From: Treponema denticola | GTDB taxonomy: Bacteria > Spirochaetota > Spirochaetia > Treponematales > Treponemataceae | Length of the DNA stretch: 64,000 nucleotides | Reading direction: 5' to 3' | Assembly (NCBI RefSeq): GCF_024181405.1 | Contig: NZ_CP051302.1 | Span: forward strand, 1,240,001 to 1,304,000 | Shown here: piece after piece, positions 59,107 to 64,000 of the stretch | Layout of the letters: every line of letters begins with the position of its first letter | Position numbering within the stretch: the stretch's first letter is position 1 | Program-made: the position numbers and the translations under genes | The notes under the pieces: generated by a model | Told to the model about the DNA's origin: nothing | Seen by the model: only the letters and a program-made list of their open reading frames with translations | The model's database searches: none

Positions 59107-59955
59107 ATGAATATTATTTTATTGACCTTGGCCGTATCGCTGGTATTGTCTCTTTTGTTGGGCCTTTTGCTGGGCTTTTTTAAAAAAATCTTTTATGTAG
59201 AACCGGATAAAACGGCTGCAGCCGTAAGAGAGGTTCTTCCGGGAGCAAACTGCGGTGCCTGCGGTTATCCCGGCTGTGACGGATTTGCAGCAGCAGTTGC
59301 TGCAGGAGATGCACCCGTAAACGGATGCCCTGTAGGAGCAGCCCCTGTTGCCGAGGCCATAGGAAAGATAATGGGAGTTAATGCTTCGGCTTCCGCAAGA
59401 GTAGCGGTTTTGACATGCCAAGGCTCTCACGATGTTTGCCGAGACAAGTGCGACTATGTAGGCGTAAAAACCTGTAAGGCCGCAAAAATTTCAATTAACG
59501 GAACAAAGGAATGTGACTGGGGTTGTATAGGCCTTGGAGACTGTGAACGTGCATGCCCCTTTGATGCCATTCATATCAAAGAAAACGGACTTCCTGAAGT
59601 AGACTATGATAAGTGTACGGGCTGCGCTGTCTGTGTTGCCCTGTGTCCGCAGCATGTCCTAACAACAGTTCCTAAAGATCAAAAAGGAGCTATAGCCCTC
59701 TGTTCATGCAGAAACCCGCGTAAGCCTCAAATTATGAAAAACTGTAAAAGAGGCTGCATAAAGTGCATGAAGTGCGAAAAGAATTGTCCTACGGGAGCTA
59801 TCAAGGTAATAGACGGAATACCCAAGGTAGATTATACTCTTTGCGATTCCTGCAATAAGTGTGTTGAAGGCTGCCCGACAAAGGTACTTGTGCTTACCGA
59901 AAACAAGGTAAAGTTTAACTCTTGCACATCTTGCGAAGGATGCCAAAGCGCATAA
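59107..59955 (+). CDS. rnfB: RnfB-like electron transport protein
   Basis: A 282-residue protein: an N-terminal transmembrane helix (about 4-26), a 4Fe-4S cluster domain VREVLPGANCGACGYPGCDGFAAAVAAG (CxxCxxxxC...C) and several ferredoxin-type motifs, including CIGLGDCERACPFDAIH, CTGCAVCVALCPQHV and CIKCMKCEKNCPTGAI. RnfB passes electrons from ferredoxin into the Rnf complex. The other rnf genes are not in the window. It is followed after 1 bp by era. Confidence 0.88.
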   Translation: MNIILLTLAVSLVLSLLLGLLLGFFKKIFYVEPDKTAAAVREVLPGANCGACGYPGCDGFAAAVAAGDAPVNGCPVGAAPVAEAIGKIMGVNASASARVAVLTCQGSHDVCRDKCDYVGVKTCKAAKISINGTKECDWGCIGLGDCERACPFDAIHIKENGLPEVDYDKCTGCAVCVALCPQHVLTTVPKDQKGAIALCSCRNPRKPQIMKNCKRGCIKCMKCEKNCPTGAIKVIDGIPKVDYTLCDSCNKCVEGCPTKVLVLTENKVKFNSCTSCEGCQSA

Positions 59956-59956
59956 A

Positions 59957-60841
59957 ATGAACAGCGGAGTTGTAACGATAATAGGCCGTCCTTCAGCCGG
60001 AAAGTCAACCTTTTTAAATACGGCTTCAGGCGAAAAGGTTTCGATTGTCTCATCAATTCCGCAAACCACCCGAAACGCAATCAGGGGTATCGTAAACACT
60101 ACCAAGGGACAAATAGTTTTTATAGATACCCCCGGCTACCACAAATCCGAAAAAAAATTAAACCTAAAACTTCAAGAAATCGCGAAAACCCGCTTAGAGG
60201 AAGGGGACGCTGTCTTATATCTGATAGACATTTCACGGGAATTCGGAGAAGAAGAAAAAAACATTTGCTCTCTTCTTATCCCCCTGCAAAACAAAACAGT
60301 AATCGGCCTAAACAAAGCCGACCTTGCATCCGCAGAGACTGAACTTGTAAAAAAAGAGCTTTTAAGCCTCTTGCCCGATATTCCGCAAGAAAGAATCTTT
60401 GAAATTTCCGCCCTAAAGGATAAGGGCATAAACGAAATTCTTTCCCTCCTCATAGAGCTCCTTCCCGAAGGGGAAGCCCTCTATCCCGAAGACATCTACA
60501 CCGATCAGGATGTAGTTTTTAGGATTACGGAGATTATAAGGGAACAGGCCATCCTTCACACAAGGGAAGAAATTCCTCACGCCCTCTATGCAGGCGTAGA
60601 AGATGCCGAAATGCGTAAAAACGGCAAAGAACTCTGGGTTCGAGCCTTCCTCTATGTCGAAAAAGAAAGCCAAAAGGCTATGCTCATAGGCAAGGGAGCC
60701 GCCGTAATCAAGAGCATAAGGATAAAATCCATGGCCGAACTGCGTAAAATTTTTCCCTACAAGGTTCAATTGGATCTTCAAGTCCGCGTAAACAAAAACT
60801 GGCGGCAAAAAGATAATATAATAAAAAAAATCTCGTATTAA
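59957..60841 (+). CDS. era: GTPase Era
   Basis: A 294-residue GTPase. GRPSAGKST is the P-loop, IDTPGYH G3 and LNKADL G4, with a C-terminal KH domain (about 205-294, including the GKGAAVIKSIRIKSMAEL loop). Era binds 16S rRNA and helps 30S maturation. The stop lies 6 bp from the end of purH on the other strand. It shares a transcript with rnfB. Confidence 0.95.
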   Translation: MNSGVVTIIGRPSAGKSTFLNTASGEKVSIVSSIPQTTRNAIRGIVNTTKGQIVFIDTPGYHKSEKKLNLKLQEIAKTRLEEGDAVLYLIDISREFGEEEKNICSLLIPLQNKTVIGLNKADLASAETELVKKELLSLLPDIPQERIFEISALKDKGINEILSLLIELLPEGEALYPEDIYTDQDVVFRITEIIREQAILHTREEIPHALYAGVEDAEMRKNGKELWVRAFLYVEKESQKAMLIGKGAAVIKSIRIKSMAELRKIFPYKVQLDLQVRVNKNWRQKDNIIKKISY

Positions 60842-60847
60842 AAATTT

Positions 60848-62431
60848 CTAATGCTTAAAATGCCTTACACCCGTTATCAGCATGGCCATTCCGTGTTTGT
60901 TACATTCTTCGATGCTTAAGTCATCGCGGATTGAGCCGCCGGGCTGGATTACGGCTTTTATGCCGGCCTTAGCCGCTTCTTCGATTGTGTCGGGAAAGGG
61001 GAAAAAAGCATCGGAGGCTAGGACAGAGTTTTTAACTCTTTCGCCGGCTCTTTCGATGGCTTGGCGGGCTGCATCTACCCTGTTAGGCTGACCGCAGCCT
61101 ATGCCGACGGAACAAAAACCTTTTTGGGGATTTGACAAATCTATCGGGGCAGCGAGCAAAATGGCATTGGACTTAACCATAGTACAAGCCTTCATAGCAA
61201 ATTGCAATAGAGACCTTTCTAAAGGCTCAGCTTTTCTTTCCGCTGCGTCTTTATATTCAGTACCTTCAGGGTCTCCCAAGTCTTTTTCTTGCTTTAAAAA
61301 GCCGCCCAAGACAGACTTATATTCATAAGCTTCTTTTTCTTGAAGGATGGGAGCCTCGATTAAGCGTAAGTTTTTTTTGCCGGATAAAAGTTCTTTTGCT
61401 TCTTCGGTAAAAAGAGGAGCTATGATGCACTCAACAAATAAGGTTCCAAGGGTTTCAACGGAAGCCTTATCGAAGGGACGGTTTAAAGCTATTATACTTC
61501 CAAAGGCCGAAACGGGATCGCAGTCGATTGCTGCCCTTAAAGCAATAGACACTTCCGAATCAGGGGGAGCGGAGGAAGAGTTTTTTAAAGGTTCTTCATT
61601 TATTTCGGCAAGGCCGCAGGGAGTAAGGTGTTTTACCACAACGGCGGCAGGTTTTGTAAACATAGAAACGGCCCTCCATGCAGCGTCGGCATCGAGGATA
61701 TTGTTATAGGAAAGAGCCTTTCCCTGTAAGACTTTACCTCCCAAGGGGCCAGCCTTAGGCTCGCTTGTATAGAGCCAAGCCTTTTGATGAGGGTTTTCCC
61801 CGTAACGCAAATCCTGCCCGTGATGAGCACACAGGGTAAGAGAGGTTTTTTCTTCCATACCCCCGCTAAGCCAAGAAGTTATTGCAGCATCGTAGCGGGT
61901 ACAAAGGTCAAAGGCCTTTATTGCCAATCTTTTGCGTAAGGAAAGAGTAATCTCTCCCGTCTTTTCAATTTCGGAAGAAACTTCGTCATAGTCGGCAGGG
62001 TCGCAGATAATTGTAACACGGGAATAGTTTTTTGCAGCGGCCCTTAAAAGAGCTACACCCCCTATGTCTATGTTTTCGATACAATCGCTTTCAGTTGAAT
62101 CGGGGGAATTAATAGTTTTTTCAAAGGGGTATAGGTTGGCTATTACAATGTCTATGCCGCTAAAGCCGAGAGCTTTTAGCTCTGCCCTATCCTCTTCGGT
62201 ATCGCGGGCTAAAATCCCGCCGTGAATCATAGGGTGAAGAGTTTTAACCCTCCCGCCTAAAATTTCAGGAGAAGAGGTGTATTCCGAAACTTCTTTTACT
62301 TTAATACCGGCCTCTTGTAAGGCCTTTGCCGTTCCTCCTGAAGCAATAAAATCATAACCTGCCGCTTTTAAGCGGGATGCAAAATCCTTTAAACCTGTCT
62401 TATCGGAAACCGATGCCAATACCAATCCCAT
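60848..62431 (-). CDS. purH: Bifunctional AICAR transformylase/IMP cyclohydrolase PurH
   Basis: A 527-residue enzyme. The N-terminal MGS-like cyclohydrolase domain is LASVSDKTGLKDFASRLKAAGYDFIASGGTAKAL plus GRVKTLHPMIHGGILAR, and the AICARFT domain has LRYGENPHQKAWLY and PAAVVVKHLTPCGLAE. The C-terminal DAFFPFPDTIEEAAKAGIKAVIQPGGSIRDD block completes it. It makes the last two steps of IMP synthesis. It follows purN by 19 bp. Confidence 0.95.
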   Translation of the reverse strand: MGLVLASVSDKTGLKDFASRLKAAGYDFIASGGTAKALQEAGIKVKEVSEYTSSPEILGGRVKTLHPMIHGGILARDTEEDRAELKALGFSGIDIVIANLYPFEKTINSPDSTESDCIENIDIGGVALLRAAAKNYSRVTIICDPADYDEVSSEIEKTGEITLSLRKRLAIKAFDLCTRYDAAITSWLSGGMEEKTSLTLCAHHGQDLRYGENPHQKAWLYTSEPKAGPLGGKVLQGKALSYNNILDADAAWRAVSMFTKPAAVVVKHLTPCGLAEINEEPLKNSSSAPPDSEVSIALRAAIDCDPVSAFGSIIALNRPFDKASVETLGTLFVECIIAPLFTEEAKELLSGKKNLRLIEAPILQEKEAYEYKSVLGGFLKQEKDLGDPEGTEYKDAAERKAEPLERSLLQFAMKACTMVKSNAILLAAPIDLSNPQKGFCSVGIGCGQPNRVDAARQAIERAGERVKNSVLASDAFFPFPDTIEEAAKAGIKAVIQPGGSIRDDLSIEECNKHGMAMLITGVRHFKH

Positions 62432-62450
62432 AATCTTCTCTCCATGCTTA

Positions 62451-63035
62451 TCAAACTTTCGATAAAAATTTTAGCGTTTTTATTACAAGAGCATGTTCCG
62501 CCTCATGCACTCTTTTTTCAAAATCGTCAAGCCTGTCTCCCCGGAAAACCGAAACTTCCTCAGTAAAAATTACAGGCCCCGAATCGACTCCTTCATCAGG
62601 GACAAAGTGGGTCATAATCCCGCAGCGTGAGATTTCCCCCTTCATAAAGGCCTCGTACTGCCTTTCGATAGCCTCCGTCCCAGGAAATGTTCCGGGCAGG
62701 GCCGGATGAAGATTTATAAGCCTGTCCTTAAACGAAGCTATAAAGCTGTCAGTTAAAATTCTCATCCAGCCTAACAATAAAACATAATCGGGCTTAAACT
62801 CCTTAACCTTTTCGGCAAGGAGGGCATCATATTCATTTCGAGATGAGCCTTTTTTAAAAGGAAGATAAATAGTCTTTATTCCCTCCCTTTCGGCACGGCT
62901 GAGGGCAAAGGCTTCTTTTTTGTTTGAGACCACAGCCTCAATCTTATAATCAATGGAGCCGTTTTTTATTCCGTCAATTACGGCTTGAAGATTGGACCCG
63001 TTTCCCGAAACCAGCACCGCAAGTTTTTTTTTCAT
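62451..63035 (-). CDS. purN: Phosphoribosylglycinamide formyltransferase PurN
   Basis: A 194-residue GAR transformylase. LAVLVSGNGSNLQAVIDGI is the phosphate-binding start, and RLINLHPALPGTFPGTEAIERQYEAFMKGEISRCGIMTHFVPDEGVDSGPVI includes the N-x-H...D catalytic set, here H-P-A-L-P with D further on. It transfers formyl from 10-formyl-THF to GAR in purine synthesis and forms an operon with purH. Confidence 0.94.
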   Translation of the reverse strand: MKKKLAVLVSGNGSNLQAVIDGIKNGSIDYKIEAVVSNKKEAFALSRAEREGIKTIYLPFKKGSSRNEYDALLAEKVKEFKPDYVLLLGWMRILTDSFIASFKDRLINLHPALPGTFPGTEAIERQYEAFMKGEISRCGIMTHFVPDEGVDSGPVIFTEEVSVFRGDRLDDFEKRVHEAEHALVIKTLKFLSKV

Positions 63036-63088
63036 TCCAAATTCCCATTACCCGTTATCAATTACTCATTGCCAACTACCAACAGTAA

Positions 63089-64000
63089 TTAACCGTTTTT
63101 TCCGCAGCAGTGTTTGTATTTTTTTCCGCTGCCGCATGGACATGGATCGTTTCTTCCGACCTTGGGAACAGTACGCACAACCTGAGCATTTTCAGGACGG
63201 CTTCGTGAAGAAAGGGCTGTGGGCCCCATTCCATGACCTGAACCTGAAAAACTTCCCATCGAATTGTGCTGGGCATTTCCCTGAATGGATCGCATTTGGC
63301 GTGAAGCATGGGCTTCTTCTTCCGTGCTGATTTGAACCCTGACAAGACGGGAGGCTATTTCGATTCTTATGTCGTCAAGCATGGAATAAAAAATATCGAA
63401 GCCTTCAAGTTTGTACTCGGTTAAAGGATTTTTTTGTCCGTAGGAGCGAAGATAAACTGCCTCACGCAAGGATTCCAAATTTTCAAGATGGTCTAGCCAT
63501 TTTTTATCGATGGCCTGCAAGTATTGGTAGCGGATAAACATGTTCAGGTTTTCTTTACCTGCAAGAGCTTCTTTTTCTTTAAGCTCCTTTGTAAAATGCT
63601 CTACGAATTCGTTTATCTCTTCTTCATGATTTTTTTTGTCGATGTTTGCAAAATCTTCTTCGGTCAGAGTATAGGCAAACTTTTCTCTAAAGATATCTTT
63701 TATAAGACGGGCTTTTTCTTCTTTTTCGGCCTTTGAGCTTGAACTATACTCATCGAATTTTTCGCTTATAAATTCTTCGAGGGTTGCGTAAATACGCTCG
63801 ATAAGATTTTCGTCTGCAAGGATTGCATTTCGCTGCTCATAGATAAAGGAGCGCTGTTCGTTCAGTACATCGTCATATTCCAACAAATGTTTTCGAATAT
63901 CGAAGTTGCGGTTTTCTACCTTCGTCTGAGCTTTTTCGATGCTCTTGTTTATCCAAGGATGCTCGATTGGTTCCCCTGCCCTCATTCCTATCTTGGACAT
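63089..64000 (-). CDS. secA: Protein translocase ATPase SecA (C-terminal part, truncated by window)
   Basis: The last 303 residues of SecA: the helical wing and scaffold ([38 protein letters not shown]), [46 protein letters not shown] and the terminal zinc-binding motif [20 protein letters not shown] (C-x-C-x8-C-C, typical form). SecA drives export through SecYEG. The start lies beyond the right window edge. The stop is followed by 53 bp to purN. Confidence 0.94.
   Translation of the reverse strand: MSKIGMRAGEPIEHPWINKSIEKAQTKVENRNFDIRKHLLEYDDVLNEQRSFIYEQRNAILADENLIERIYATLEEFISEKFDEYSSSSKAEKEEKARLIKDIFREKFAYTLTEEDFANIDKKNHEEEINEFVEHFTKELKEKEALAGKENLNMFIRYQYLQAIDKKWLDHLENLESLREAVYLRSYGQKNPLTEYKLEGFDIFYSMLDDIRIEIASRLVRVQISTEEEAHASRQMRSIQGNAQHNSMGSFSGSGHGMGPTALSSRSRPENAQVVRTVPKVGRNDPCPCGSGKKYKHCCGKNG

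Overview
The window is a 64 kb chromosomal piece of an oral-type spirochete, most likely Treponema denticola or a close relative. The grounds are low-to-middle GC, spirochete-type outer-membrane and lipoprotein-sorting genes, and a large chromosomal integron whose attC sites and co-oriented integrase match what is known of the T. denticola integron. Species is an inference from remembered family features, not from a search.

Region 1 (1-19.4 kb, all on the minus strand) is the integron. An integrase gene (18107-19382) is followed by a sigma70-like cassette promoter (17972-18000), an attI core (17946-17952) and at least 17 cassettes, each ending in an attC site. The integrase points the same way as the cassettes, with its 3' end next to attI, the reverse of the usual layout. 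In this sequence it is broken by an early frameshift and by an in-frame TAA that removes the HxxR-H-Y catalytic half. The first cassette, directly under the promoter, carries a two-gene Pycsar anti-phage system: a DUF5706-type membrane effector and a class III pyrimidine-cyclase-like enzyme with an AGS-C sensor domain. Further cassettes carry three toxin-antitoxin modules, a NERD nuclease-like protein, a HEPN-like protein, a HAD hydrolase, TPR, zinc-ribbon and YD-repeat proteins, two decayed genes (SIMPL and GT51 transglycosylase-like) and two cassettes without an ORF. A small hairpin of variable sequence sits at the head of 14 of 16 cassettes, usually just before the ribosome binding site.

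Region 2 (19.9-31.2 kb) is mostly chromosomal housekeeping and envelope biology: an operon for a LolCDE/MacB-like exporter with a LolA-like carrier and an outer-membrane protein; an SPFH protein with a ribbon-helix-helix partner behind a long palindrome; YefM-YoeB; a NrdR-box promoter driving a stand-alone NrdD glycyl-radical-like domain and its radical SAM activase; a DUF2147 protein; and an Na+/H+ antiporter-like carrier.

Region 3 (31.3-34.7 kb, plus strand) is a PadR-regulated operon of HAAS (DUF1700) and DUF4097 envelope proteins. It is followed by an Rpn-type nuclease and the remnant of a second one.

Region 4 (35.9-64 kb) is core genome: ruvCA, an M16C protease, a BrnTA module, rsmE and a WecG/TagA glycosyltransferase, a C-terminal processing protease, ettA, rsmD with a GH1 glucosidase, a minus-strand run brnQ-bactofilin-TPR-mtaB-outer membrane protein-EamA transporter, a second Rpn nuclease, lepA, rnfB-era, purN-purH and the 3' end of secA. 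rsmD and lepA both have promoters placed so that the transcript would begin at or very near the start codon.
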